DNA from: Saposhnikovia divaricata
Taxonomy: Eukaryota > Streptophyta > Magnoliopsida > Apiales > Apiaceae
Assembly (NCBI GenBank): GCA_036435485.1
Contig: CM071599.1
Span: forward strand, 1,860,001 to 1,924,000
DNA length: 64,000 nucleotides
Direction of reading: 5' to 3'
The notes under the pieces are model-generated. The model worked only from the letters and a program-made list of their open reading frames with translations. It had not been told where the DNA came from and did no database searches. Positions 47,707 to 59,780 of this stretch are shown here, piece after piece (position 1 is the stretch's first letter; every line of letters starts with the position of its first letter). Both the position numbers and the translations under genes were made by a program.

Positions 47707-48525
47707 ATAAACAGGACAGTTTCTCTTCCAATGACCAGTTTTCTTACAGTAGTGACATTCACCCTTAGCAACACCACCTTTAGGCTTTAAAGCCTGTTTG
47801 GGACCTGACTTTGGTTTGGGTGTAGAATCAGATCCAATCTTTTTCTTACCCTTCTACTTGCCTTTCCCCTTGGCCTTACCTTTATTGCCCACCATCAGTA
47901 TGGGAGCAGGTTCAGCTGTCTTCATGTTGGTTTCATATGTCCCCAACATAGCCAACAATTCAGTAGGTGTTTTGTCAAATTCATTCATATTTTAGTTCAC
48001 AACAAACTGAGTAAATTTGCTGTTCAAAGAATTCATGATTAGGTCAATACTAGTTTCCGGACCAATCGGGAAACCCAAAGTAGCAAGGTACTCAATGTAA
48101 CCAATCATCTTCAAAACATGTGGGCCAACTGGTTCACTTGCCCCTTGTTTGCAATTAAAGAGTGACTTACTCGTGTTGAACCTTTCTTGACGAGTTTAGC
48201 TTGCAAACATGCTTTGCAAGTGCTCATTGATAGTATATGCATCCATATGCACATGCTGTCTTTGAAGCTCAGCACTCATAGTTGCCAACATGAGACATGC
48301 AACATCATTTGCATCATTCTCATCCCTTGTGCGGGCCGCTCATTCCTCAACAGTAGCGTTCTCAGGAAGGGGACCCGGCGGAGGGATATCAATGACATGA
48401 AGCTTGCGCTCCTGCCTGAGGACAATCCTCAAATTCCTCTGCCAGTCTAGGAAGTTGTTTCCTCCTGTCAGTTTGTCCTTTTCAAGGACTGATTGTACGG
48501 ATAGTGTGTTTGTGTTGTTTGCCAT
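47707..48525 (-). pseudogene. Copia gag, broken
   Basis: ATG at 48525 (MANNTNTLSVQSVLEKDKLT). The frame continues to the protease with stops at 48340 (TGA) and near 48208 (in SMFAS*TRQERF), 47996 and 47855. A zinc knuckle CHYCKKTGHWKRNC (CX2CX4HX4C) at about 47772-47729 precedes PVYLEDLKKMKG, the usual gag-pol junction. Confidence 0.88.
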
Positions 48526-50191
48526 TAGTATCTACAATGATAAATGCACAAAATAAACATTAGATTGTCTTGGTTATAAATTATGTTCAAATGATTATGA
48601 TATATTCATAATATATCTCCCACTATTTCTATCAAATTAATAGCCCTTACTATTAATTCGGAAAGCATATCCCATAAATCTTTCTAGTGAGCCAAGATCC
48701 ATATTTCGTCATGTCCTAAGTCAACCACTGGTAGTCATTAAAACATGATTATTTAGGTAGACAACAATTGTCAATTATATCATATAAAATTCTTGGATAG
48801 TTTGGTGAACAACGATTGATCTTTTCTATCTAATAGATTTTTAACCAAACTCTATGCTTTTAAGTTCATAATAGTTGAATATAACCGTTTATTTCCACCT
48901 CATTATGACGACTCAGTTAAGTTAGACCCAATGATACAACGGCCGAATATAACCATTTATATTCGTCGCATCTCACCACGATAGACAGGAGTCCCCTGCC
49001 ACTGAAAGTCATTCCCTTTGTCGATCTAGGATTCGATGAGTGTTCATTCATTGGAAAGCATCTGATTAAAACTTAAAATTTTGTTAAGGGGTTTAAAGAA
49101 TTTAGGACGATCATGATCACATCATAAAGAGATCCTCAATTTTCCTTGAACCAAATACTTCAAATTGACATCTTAGATTGTTCATTTCCCAGGTAGATGG
49201 AGGATCCCAATGGTCACACTTAATACCCATTAACCTTACGAATACGCATATTCGCTTTTGACAGAAAATCTCAATTTTAGATATCAAAAATCCATATTTA
49301 ATTCCGTGTTTTAAAATCCATATTTTATAAACACAAGAATCTCATGATCGTTTGTTAATTTTAAAATCTTGAATCGTTACAGATTTTATCTTGTTTAAGC
49401 AGGCATGGCATGGGTGATGTATCTAATACATTCATTCATACATGATTAATCTAATTAAAGCATGCATCTCTATGTATCCTACACATACATTCATACATCA
49501 TATGTAAAGTAAGTGCAGTATGTAAACGTGATTGGTTATGGCCTTTATCCTATATGATCCTCTCAAGCTAATGAAAGGATCAAGGTCAATCTATGGTGGA
49601 ATAAACATAAATACAAATTACATGTCTTCATTCTTCTTGTCTTCTTGGTTGCTCCTTCTCTTGGACCATCCTTCAATCTTCAATTACATTACATTGAATA
49701 ATTGAATACAATCTACAGTAAAGTACTTACATGATAAAACTCGAGTTACATTCGAGGTTCAACAATTACAAGAATGAAGAAAACGACATGCAAGTCGTAT
49801 TTATAAAACCAAAACCATTAATCTAAGGGTCTTAAGGCCATAACCATCACCATGCTCAAGTAACAATTAAATAATATGTCATATTATATAATCATGTTAT
49901 ACCATATCATATTTCAGATGATCCAATCAAAGAAATCATATACTGCAAAAATCAGAAAATCAGAATCAAATTCTGAAAACAGTAAATCGTCTTTTTCATG
50001 CAATAAACGGCGTCAAACGCCTTAGAGACGAGTCGGAGATAGCTATGCTATCAGTTTTGTTCAGACGCTCGTTTCCAGTCAGAAAACACATATCGTTTGC
50101 GAAAATCGGACATTGGACAGATTTCACCAGATTTGCACAGCGTATACAGAAATCGTATCGTATACAATCCCCATATCAAGAACAAACATTA

Positions 50192-50229
<38 letters not shown>

Positions 50230-50415
50230 TATATATACAGATTATATAATCATATAATCATCTCAATCATCTTAAATCATAACAGAACCATATATATGCA
50301 TCATAACATATTATAAACAGCATATATAAGAACATAAACATGGCAGATTCGCAAAACATGCATACTCGCATCATATACAGTTAACACGTAACCAAATCAA
50401 CCCCTTATACACGTA
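48526..50415 (-). other. Copia 5' leader, non-coding
   Basis: About 1.9 kb between PBS and gag ATG, AT-rich, no gene. It contains a 31-bp (AT)n run at about 50196-50226. The plus-strand ORFs at 50045-50316 cross this run and are not credible. Confidence 0.7.
50196..50226. repeat. (AT)n microsatellite
   Basis: About 15 uninterrupted TA/AT units in the copia leader. Confidence 0.9.
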
Positions 50416-50427
50416 GCTCTGATGCCA
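50416..50427 (-). other. Copia primer-binding site, initiator tRNA-Met type
   Basis: On the minus strand TGGCATCAGAGC follows the LTR end CCCAACA by one base. It differs by one base from the TGGTATCAGAGC primed by initiator tRNA-Met in most plant copia elements. Confidence 0.88.
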
Positions 50428-50428
50428 T

Positions 50429-51969
50429 TGTTGGGTTCCGAGGAATAAAACGCAGCGGATAAACGTAAATAAAATAAAATTTTTGAAACCCAAACCAGGA
50501 TCCATGTATAATTCCGGGCAGATTATGGAGATAACGAATCATACCTATTAAGATCTTGTTTCACGAACTCAACGGAGATCCTTGCTTGTAATCACCACAC
50601 ACAGTCCTTGCGTCAAGATCCGTGTCTCTAAGGTAATCCACACGAACGTCCGACCGTCCAACGATCCGAGGAGCCAGGTACTAGCCCGCGAAGAACAGCC
50701 TCTCTCTCTCTAGCCTCTCGAAGATGGAGCTGCTAAGGTTTTGTCAAAAACGATTTAATGACTCTTGACCCTAAAGTAATACATCATTATGTATTTATAC
50801 GAGAGAAATAATAGGCTAAAATCAAAAAACCGAATTGGGCTTCCTTAAACCCAATTCTATTTCTATTCTGATTTTATTATTGGACTTCCTTAAATCCAAT
50901 TCTGTTCTTACTTTATTAAATTCGAATTTGCTTAGATAATTAATTAGGACCAGTCCAATTAATTAAATAGCCAATTCTCAATTTAATAATGATTTAATTT
51001 AAATTCTTAATTTAAACTAAAACTCCTTTTAAGACGTTCTAAGTGTGTGACCCTATAGGTTATTATTACGTTGGCAATAATTTTAATATCTAATAAAATT
51101 ATAAACAATGAGCGGTATCTAGTAATACATCATTGCTACCCAAGTAATAATAATAATCGGTGATTCAATTTAAACCTTTTTGTGATTAATGTTTCTGTGT
51201 AATATAATCCCTTTAACCAAATATTATAGATTAAACTCGAGGCATGTGTTTAGTCATCCTCTTCAACATTTAATCCGGGTTTACTTGATCCATGAGTAGA
51301 CTATTAAAACAAATCATTATTTGAGCACGGCCATGCATTTTATAGTCTCACTCAATCAAGAGGCCAATAATATCTCTCCTAATTCTAGGAGGGTTAAATC
51401 CTTTATCTATCATTCATATTTCTCATACTACTCATGATATACCCGATGTCCACTTTTATCATCACCCGGTCAAAGGTAACTTTTAATGTAGTCAAAGTAT
51501 ATTAATCCTCGTATAGAAATATAATGACTCAAGTCAAAGGACCATTACACCATTATCACTGTGAGTCTTTCTTATGACTTTATTAAACATGAAGAATCTC
51601 ACTGTGGGTCTGTCCAGTACCATGTACCCCTACATGTACCTATGTTTTTGACTTTAGTATCTCCATACTTATAACCAATGAGATGTGGTTATCTGTCAAA
51701 CAACATACTAGTCTATTTACGTATTATTATTGCCCTGTAATAATAATACTCGACTAGGGACCTTTAAGAATATGATATATTATATAATCTCAAGTTCAAG
51801 TCATGTACTTAAACTATACAATGTGTATCATGATTCTAAGTACATTTATTATGCTAACAAATATATCGCAGTAATTAAAGTCATAATAAATACGTTTAAT
51901 GAATAATCAAATGACATAAGGGTTTATTAAAAGAAACAATGTATTGCCTCTAGGGCACCTACACTAACA
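50429..51969 (-). repeat. 5' LTR of the copia element (1541 bp)
   Basis: On the minus strand it runs from TGTTAGTGTAGGTGCC to GGAACCCAACA, with TG/CA ends. The PBS follows directly and the outer end matches the 3' LTR stub at 44766-44817. A CTCTCTCTCTC run lies near 50701. There is no coding sequence. Confidence 0.9.
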
Positions 51970-51970
51970 A

Positions 51971-52896
51971 AAATTGGGTTGCTGGAGGATGTTACTCGTC
52001 TGTTGAAACGGGTCGGATGGGAGCAGTTGCTTGCTTTTGATGCTCCTACATATGAATAATTGGTTTATGAGTTCTTGAGTACTTTTGAGTACAAGGAAGC
52101 ACAACCCGTCCAGCAACCGGCAATATGCTTTTGTTTATTGGGCAAGCAATATGTGCTGGGAGAGATGGAGGTACAAAGCATATTTGGTTGGAAGTACTTT
52201 TTGAAATGAAAGCTGCTTGAGTTTGATGAAAAGGCCTTCTGGAAAATTCTTACAATGAAGGAATCGGAAATTTATTCAGGTCGTTGTTCTAAATCTTCAA
52301 AGATAGTTAATCCTTCTTACCGGTATATCTATAAACTGTTGGCATACAGTTTGTTTGGTCGTTTGAATATTGGACCGGTTTCAAAACTTGAATTGGCTAT
52401 ATTATATTGTCTTGACAAAGGAAAGCTGGTGGAATTTGTCATTGTACATGCTAGACGTATGAAGGAGGTGATAGCTCAGAAAGAGGGTCCGATAATGGTT
52501 GGCTGCTTTGTCACCATGATTGCTAAACATCTCAAGATTCTTGATCAGTGTTCCACGAATTTTACTGTACATCCAAGCAAGCCACTTGATCTTCCTAGCT
52601 TGGTTAAAATTCATTTTCTACGGCATCAAGGGAAGGAGTATGAGATCATCCCTCATGAGCAAGCGTCTACTTCTTTAGTACCGATAGTTCCAGTTGCACC
52701 AACACATAAGGAGAGGCGATTATCAGAGGCTGCTGATGAGTCTTTGACTAACCGAGTATCCGGGTTAGAGAACAAATTTCAGGAATTAAAGGTAGATATT
52801 GGAGTTGTTCGAGCTGATCTAGCAAATCAACAAGACTTTTTGACCAAGATGTTCGACTACAAAAAGTTTCACTTTCCTCAACCACCACCGCGGTAG
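51971..52896 (+). pseudogene. Athila 3' ORF (plant transposon protein domain), broken
   Basis: It reads in one frame from GLLEDVTRLLKRVGWEQLLA through the 213-codon open stretch 52255-52896, with stops at about 52057 (TAA) and 52207 (TGA). Conserved parts are FEYKEAQPVQQPAI, YVLGEMEVQSIFGW, NPSYRYIYKLLAYSLFGR and KLELAILYCLDKGK, the 'putative plant transposon protein' domain found downstream of pol in Athila elements. The end (52740-52860) is probably coiled coil (NRVSGLENKFQELKVDIGV). Its role is unknown. The first residues are missing at the copia junction. Confidence 0.82.
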
Positions 52897-54647
52897 TCAT
52901 GGATTGCGGCACTTCATGCTTATGCATAGGGGAGTATTTCTTTCATTCTTTTAGATTGTATAATTAATTGTTTAGTGTGTCAATGAGGACATGGAACCAT
53001 TTAAGTGTGGGGGTGTGTTTTCAATAGTTGTAGATAGAATCATTTATTAAAAAAAAATCATAAAATTTAAAAATCGCAAAAATAATTCTAGCCTTGTAAA
53101 ATGATTATTTGTTGTAACATGCCTTAATGCACCCATGCATGCTATAGAAATTTTGTGTTATTGACGCTTTTGTTTGAGAAGTGATATGCTTTGTTCTTGT
53201 GCACACACATACACTAGCAAGTTGAAGCTGGTAGACTTATTGAATGTTGTAAGTGATTAACAGGACATGAATATGTGCAAGATGATTTGGTTTCCATGCT
53301 TTGAGTACAAGTAGGTGCATTAGAGAGACTTTTTACTTGGGATTGATTATGTGTTACCACCAAGTGAGCTATTAACCCTATATGCATATCTTTTGCATTT
53401 TGTATTCGTTTGCTTGAGTGTCCACATGTTGTTTAAATTGCTAGCACTTGTTTGAGACCTTTCTTGAAATGCATGACATTATTTGATGATAAGATGATAA
53501 AGGCATTTAGGGATAGCCTCATATTTCCTACATTACCACACCATGTATACATGATCAATTAGTTAACCCGTTGAGCTTAATCCTATTTTTCTTCGATGAC
53601 ACACCACATTACTTGCCTAGACTTTTTCTTGTATTTGCCTTACTTTAACTTGAACCTAAATTGTCAAAGGCTAGTAGTAGTAGGGTGCTTGAGGGAGTGA
53701 TATGGTGTGCAAGGGGGGGTTTGATTGATGGTCATTACTTTGGGAAAATATTGGGTTTGGTTGTTTGCTTGTTAGTCGAATTTTAAGAATATGGGGGATC
53801 ATTGTTCTTGTTTATATATTTGTCCTTTAGCTCTCGAAAAAAAAAATGAAAGAAAACAAATAAAAAAAGAAAAAAAATATTATTTATATGAGAGCGTACT
53901 TATGTTTCTATGATCCTTCTTCATTCGACTAATCAAGTTATTTTTTGAAAGAGAATAAATAAAAATCAAAGTGTGGGGATGACAGTTAACCTTCTTTAGC
54001 TTTATTTGACATACCTTGTCCCTAGCCCCGTTACAACCCGAGTAAAGACCTTTTGATTATCATCAGTGGTGTATGTTGTGTTAAAGTTAGGTCGATATCA
54101 AATGCCAAGCATGCTTATGATTTTGTTGGAATGGAGTGATACACTTACCCTTGTTTTTGAGTGAATATTATTTTAAGAGTGAAAGGTGAGTTATTACTTG
54201 TTTTGGCAGATGAGATCCCAAGTGTTGACTCAAAGATGTACTCTTGTGGGCTTAGCATGGTTACCAACTTATTTTTATACTTGACATGGACTTTTGAGAG
54301 CTTATGCATGTTATTTGAGTAAACTATGTGAATACTTGCATCTTCGATACCAAGACATTGCATAATTACTTTGATTCTTAAGTTGATGTAGCATGAGAGG
54401 ACTTGTATGTTTGGTATTGCATTGACATTAAATATTTTACATGAGCTAGATGGATTTTGTGGGTACATTCACTATAGGCCCTCACGAGACCTCACTCATA
54501 CACTAGGGCTACCTAGGGGTTTAAAGGGCTTGTTGCATATGTCAAATGCAACCGTGATCACCTTCGGAAGTGGTACTAGTTAGTAGTTAATAATTATATT
54601 ATGTTAGTTTGCACGAGGACTTGCAAACTATTAAGTGTGGGGATATT
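52897..54647 (+). other. Athila 3' untranslated region with two polypurine-like tracts
   Basis: About 1.75 kb non-coding. A first tract, TTTAAGTGTGGGGGTGTG, lies at about 52999-53016 right after the ORF. The second, ATTAAGTGTGGGGATAT, at 54630-54646 directly precedes the LTR. Both follow a GAGGAC...(T)TGCAAACT/GGAACC context, so they look like a duplicated motif. An A-rich stretch lies at 53837-53880. Confidence 0.65.
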
Positions 54648-55850
54648 TGATAGAGTGTATATTTATATACACTTTGATAGGATTTTATTCTCATATTTAT
54701 AGGATTTTGTAAATAATTGACAAGGAGCTTAATTTGGGCTTAATCATGTGAAAATTCGGATTTATTTACAGCTTGCGCAGCAAATCTTGTTTGGGCCATA
54801 ACTTGAGTTCCGGATATCAGAATTGAGTGATCTTATAGCCCACGCGAAGATAACAGAATTTTCTACAAGCCAAAGGTGGCCCAACACTTATAATCCAACT
54901 GGAGAAGCCCAGAAACAAGGCTGAAAGTCAGACTTCGAATTTTACAACAAAATCCAACTTATTTTAGGATATGGATTTTATTTTCGAGAAAACCCATTAA
55001 AACACCTTTATATTAGGATATATATAATTTCTAGGGCTTACTATCAGAGACATGTATTATTTACGAGAGAAGAAGAGAGAGAAAAACAAAAAAAGAACGA
55101 GAGCAAGGATTGAAGGGATTCCATCCAAACTTTACGAGATTCTTCAAGTTGTATTTTCTTTACTCTATATACTCTTGTAATCATGGTTTTGGCTATTAAT
55201 ATATGTTTGATTGTTTCATTCATTATGAGTAACTAATTCCCTAATCCGGGAATTAGGTAGTATTCAATGGTTAATATGCTTGTGTAGTTATAGTGTGACT
55301 TCTCTGTCTTGTTAATCTGTTGTTGAGTGCTTAACACAATTGAGGAAGTCGCGAACCCTTAATTGTATCTTTAGGAATTGTAATGAATCGGAAGAGGATT
55401 TATAGTTCTAGTTTATGATACAACAAACGTAATTCAAGTATTTAATTGGGAGATTAATATGTGAGTTATGAAACAGAAATTCCTTGGGCTTAAATAGTTT
55501 ATAATTTTGCGTTGATTGATCATGGGAGTGACTTCAATGTATTGTTGTGAACATTGTATTGTATCTTGGGAGAGAACAATATAATCATTAGAGGGATGTT
55601 TATAGCAAGAGCATGAGATTTGAATATCACATAATGATACACATTCATTAATATCATTGAAGAACCCTAGTTTCTGGATTTCTTTTTAATATCGTTAAAT
55701 CGTAATCTTTATTTGCTCTTTAGTTTAAGTTAGGTAATAAACAAACACTCATTATTCTTCTCACTTCTAGATTTTAAGAAGTAACACCTTGAACTTATAT
55801 TAATATTAGTCCTTCCCTGCGAACGAACTCTCACAAATATTACACCAACA
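54648..55850 (+). repeat. 3' LTR of the Athila element (1203 bp)
   Basis: It starts TGATAGAGTGTATATTT directly after the polypurine tract and ends CAAATATTACACCAACA. Its last 27 bp match the LTR remnant beside the PBS at 37541-37567, with a few changes (CACAAAT versus CATAAAT). The sequence after it (ATTTGAAAG) is SIRE-like RT, so the Athila element sits inside that element. Confidence 0.85.
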
Positions 55851-55856
55851 ATTTGA

Positions 55857-56700
55857 AAGAAATGAAGTCTTGAAACTAGTACCAAGGCCAAAGGGCATGT
55901 CAATTGTAGGTACAAAGTGGTTGTTCGGAAACAAGACAGACTCAGATGACACAATTATAAGGAATAAAGGAAGACTAGTTGCAAAGGGGTATTTTCAACA
56001 GGAAGGAATAGACTATGATGAGACTTTTACTCTTGTTGCAAGGCTATAGGCCATCAGGATTTTTCTGGCATATGCAGCCTACAAGAAATTCAAGGTTTTC
56101 CAGATGGATGTTAAAAGTGCTTTTCTTAATGGAGAATTAGAAGAGAAGGTATATGTTGAGCAACCTCCTGGTTTCATTGATCCTAAATATCCAGATTATG
56201 TCTATAGACTTGATAAAGCACTTTATGGACTAAAGCAAGCTCCAAGAGCCTGGTATGAAACATTGGCTCAATTTTTACTGGAAAGTGGATTCAAAAGAGG
56301 TACAATTGATAAAACCTTGTTCTATTTGAATCATGGTAAGGATTTGCTGTTAGTTCAAATTTATGTTGATGATATCATTTTTGGGTCAACTAACTCCAAA
56401 TTTTGTGAGAAGTTTTCAAAGCTAATGCAGTCTAGATATCAAATGAGCATGATGGGAGAAATGAGCTATTTCTTAAGTCTGCAAGTTAAACAGACTGAAG
56501 ATGGGATTTTTGTCAATCAGTCAAAGTACACAAAGAGTTTATTAAAGAAGTTTAACATGAAAGACAGTTCTACTGCTTCAACTCCCATAACTACAGCTAC
56601 TAAGCTTGATCTTGATCAAGGTATTGAGGGAGATGTAACTAACTACAGAGAGATTGAGGAATTGTTTCTGTTCCAAATGCAGGTCCTCAGAATATTTTAG
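55857..56700 (+). pseudogene. SIRE-like reverse transcriptase, broken, RNase H lost
   Basis: One frame throughout, with a TAG at 56047 (ARL*AIRIF, normally Glu). Motifs in order: TKWLFGNKTD, RLVAKGYFQQEGIDYDETF, DVKSAFLNGELEE, YGLKQAPRAWYE, the catalytic YVDDIIFGST at 56362-56391 and MSMMGEMSYFLSLQV. After VTNYRE (about 56655) the expected MIGSLLYLTASRPD block is replaced by unrelated residues and a stop. A deletion has joined RT to the downstream ORF and removed RNase H. The upstream part of RT is cut by the Athila LTR. Confidence 0.9.
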
Positions 56701-59390
56701 CTTCTTCTTTTGCTGATTTGAAATCAAAGGGTATTTTGAATCCTGATGATAATCAAAGTGATGATGTTCTTGATGCTAATGCCAGTGATAGCTCAGATGA
56801 TGATGGTTAGGATGATCCTGAGACAGCACAGCTCAATGAAGCCATTCATGCTAGTCTTGGTGCCACTCATGGATTTTCCAACAAATTTATGGAACCTGTT
56901 AGCAAAGCTACAGAGGGTACAGTTGCACATAAAGGAGGCTTGATACATCCTAAGATCATTCATGATACTGGAACTGGAGAAAATATTGAACGCGTTAGCA
57001 GTTACGAATGGGATAGCAGCTGGGCTAGTCCTAGAGAACCTATTTCATTTGAAAATGCTCAAGGTCATGCTCATTTTGTTGCTAAAACTCTTATTGATAA
57101 TGCTCCTCTACGAGATGTTGTGAAGATGTCTACTATCCTTTCTAAAGGTCTTCAAACTGAAATTGCTTCTGTTAAGGAATTTCATGCGCATACTCGAGCT
57201 GAGTTACTGAACAAGTTCGAATTATCTGCTACTAGTTCTCAGGTTCAGATTCTGACAAAAGAGGTTGAGAAAACTAATAAGAAAATTGATTCTCTTGAAA
57301 GCAAAGTTGACAAGATTGAAGCCTCTCTCCAGCTTATTCTATCTTTATTGACTGATCCTGATGTCAAAAAGGGGGAGAAGGTAGTCAAAACAAAATGCTC
57401 ACCTGATCTAGTTGTAAGAAAGGATGATGATACTTCTGGAAATGATGGTGGTGCTCAGACACATGGAGCAGGAACCTCTGATGCTGCACTGGTAACAAGG
57501 AGAAGTAAATCTCAAACTCAAACCAAGCAGTTAACTCATGTTTCTATATCTGGAAAGAGAACAGTGAGGACAATGGTGCAATCTTAAATCTTGACAAAAG
57601 AATAATTCCATGCACCTAGTCAAAATCAAACACTTCCAACAATTCCTGAAGGAGATGAGGATCTGTTAATTGAAGATGTGCAAGATGCTCCACATCTCTT
57701 CAAGAAAATTACTTCTAAGGCAGGTGATATTATGATCGTATATCACAATGATATCAAAGTTCAACAATATCATGCTAGGAAGGCACTTGCTCTGACTTCT
57801 GAAGAGAATCCTGACATGAGCACTGAAGATATCATTGAAGAACAGAAGAGGATTTTTGAGGAAATTTCTAAAATGAAAGGTACTCCTGTTGCAGGTAGAG
57901 GAAGAGGCAGAGGAGGCAGAGGAAGAGGAAGAAAACCTGTTCAAACAAGTTCAAGACAGACAAGATCTAGTGGAATTGTAATAGAGGAGATAACTGAAAA
58001 TTCTCAGAAAACTACAAAGAAGAAAACTCCACTATCTCTTGAAATGACACCAGATAACAGATTTAATGTACCTGAATAAATCGAAGAGGAAAATCCATTG
58101 ATAGCAAGGAAGAGTAAAGTGACTGTAAAAGCACAGAATGTTGCTATTGAAACAGTTCAAGATGCTGTTCCTGACATAGATTCAATTCCTAATGCTATTC
58201 CTGATCCTGAAGAAGCTGAAATCTTGAAAGAACTTGAAGTCATGATTCTTACTGTTGTGATTGAATCACACAATCTGGAAGTTGATGAAGAAAAATTAAG
58301 AATTGATCGTGAAAGATTTAGAAGATTTGAAAAAGAAAAGGAGATCAGAGAAAGAGCAAGGAATACTGAGATTAAAGAAACCAGAAAGTACATGAAAAAT
58401 GTAGTTGAATCAAATGAATTGTTGTGGTATGAACGAAGTAGACTTGTTCCAGAACATCAACAGGATTATGCACAGGACAAGAAGAAGAAGAACAAGAAAT
58501 GGAAGAGTATTGATGAATGTGAGTATTAAGGACCAGTTGTTTTTCGATCAGGTGCTCCTATAACTGAACTTCCTTTGATTACTGAAGCTGGTACTTCACA
58601 AACACTTCGAAAATCCAAATTACTTTGGGCAGATATTCAGTCTAGCTTGAATGGTGTGGAAGCTAAAACCAGAGGAGGTATTGGTTATAATCAAGATCAA
58701 ATTATCTCTACTGCACAGACAGATCAACATGCTCTAGTTGACATGATTGATGAAGAATTAACTACTGATCATCTATGGAAACTTGAAGCTGTTGCTATTA
58801 TTGCTGATTGTCATGCAGGTGCTAAAAAGGTAGAGAAATTGTTGTATTTCATGAAAGAAAGGACTGTTAAGAAATTAACTATTGATGAGTTGTTATGCAA
58901 ATCTACAAAGGAACTGAAATATGTTCTTTATCTGCTCAAGGGTAAAAGAATCAAAGTTAAAGAGATTGAAGTCTACAAGAACTGTTATAGTATGATTCTC
59001 AGAATTATCAGACAGAGATTTCTGGATGGAGGAACAAGGTATGAATGTAACTATACTCCCATGTACTTAAATTCTAGAGGCAAAGAAATTGAAATGCTGA
59101 GAGGCCCTGATGTTAAGGAAGAATACCTTGGTGTGGAACAATTGTCTTTTAATCCTGATGGGAAGGAGTTTGCATATATACTATTGGGAGAATTAGATTT
59201 ACATAGAAGCTCAATACAGAATCTCAGGGTAGCTATTTATCAGATCAATGAGGAAGTTGAAGAACTCAAGAATCTGAAGAAGAAACTGGTTCAAATTCTC
59301 GAAAGCAAGGAAGAAGAGTTGTTGTCAGATTTCTTGAAGTTGAATATTTTCTATCAAAGAATTTCTGAAACTGTTCGTGATGATTTCTAG
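56701..59390 (+). pseudogene. SIRE-like 3' ORF (env-like position), interrupted only by stops
   Basis: Open stretches 56889-57587, 57678-58079, 58098-58529 and 58575-59390 are all in one frame, separated by premature stops (TAA at 57585, 58077 and 58527, plus others near 57600-57675) with no frameshift. In order: an acidic start (SDSSDDDG near 56790), a conserved-looking region, a predicted coiled coil at about 57250-57350 (KEVEKTNKKIDSLESKVDKI), an Arg/Gly run GRGRGGRGRGRK at about 57900, a charged helical segment at 58300-58400, and a C-terminal segment ending in a second coiled coil (59240-59340) and TAG at 59388. I see no signal peptide or convincing transmembrane helix. The position fits the extra ORF of SIRE elements, whose role is unproven. 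Confidence 0.78.
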
Positions 59391-59470
59391 AAGATATTTT
59401 GTTTTGAGTTTTTGACATCACTGAATCAAGGAATTTGTGCTTTATTTTATAAAGTACAAATTGGGGAGAT

Positions 59471-59780
59471 TGTTAGATATTGCTTCAAGTGATATCAGAA
59501 TCTGGACTGCTGATCAGATATTGATGCTGACGTCATCAGTAGTACAATGTCAGTATTAGGGGTTATTAGTATTAGAAGCTGATTAGGATTACACGAAGAT
59601 TTATATTAGTCCAGAGATCAAGGAAGATTGATTTATCGACTCCTATTTTATAGGATCGTAGCTATCAATTAGGATATGCATTGTAAATAGTTGTTAATTG
59701 ATTTGACATATCTTGTAATTGATAGGGCAGCTGTGTGATGTATATAAACACAGTTTAGGTTTAGGGGTTATTTTGTATGC
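59471..59780 (+). repeat. Start of the SIRE-like 3' LTR, truncated
   Basis: AAATTGGGGAGAT (about 59458-59470) is the polypurine tract and TGTTAGATATTGCTTC starts the LTR. A TATA-like TATATAAAC lies at 59741. The right LTR end (CA terminus) is not recognisable; sequence character changes at about 59775. Confidence 0.75.
59741..59747 (+). promoter_or_regulatory. TATA-like box in the SIRE-like LTR
   Basis: TATATAA lies 270 bp into the LTR, where an LTR promoter is expected. It is inferred from motif and position only. Confidence 0.5.

Larger units (their letters stand above)
44766..51969 (-). mobile_element. Ty1/copia retrotransposon (Angela-like), broken
   Basis: Read on the minus strand: 5' LTR (51969-50429), PBS, about 1.9 kb leader, gag, protease, integrase, RT, RNase H, polypurine tract (about 44830-44819) and a 52-bp stub of 3' LTR. 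Gene order (integrase before RT) is copia-type. The LTR start TGTTAGTGTAGGTGCCCTAG and the protein style suggest the Angela lineage, which is an inference. It is flanked on the right by the Athila element, which it entered, and on the left by the CACTA element through a deletion. Confidence 0.9.
51970..55850 (+). mobile_element. Right part of the Athila-type retrotransposon
   Basis: It holds the Athila 3' ORF, a long 3' untranslated region with two polypurine-like tracts, and the complete 3' LTR (54648-55850). The LTR end matches the 27-bp remnant at 37541-37567, tying both parts to one element family and, by position, probably one insertion. RT, RNase H and integrase, expected between the parts, are absent. 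Confidence 0.83.
55851..59780 (+). mobile_element. 3' part of a SIRE-like Ty1/copia retrotransposon
   Basis: RT, a large 3' ORF, polypurine tract and the start of the 3' LTR are present. Gag, protease, integrase and 5' LTR, expected left of the Athila insertion, are not in the window. The RT motif YVDDIIFGST and an extra ORF after pol are typical of the SIRE/Maximus lineage. It is the outermost, hence probably oldest, element in the nest. Confidence 0.85.

Noticed and set aside
50045..50316. Two short plus-strand frames with YIYIYIYI runs
   Set aside because: They are translations of an (AT)n microsatellite.
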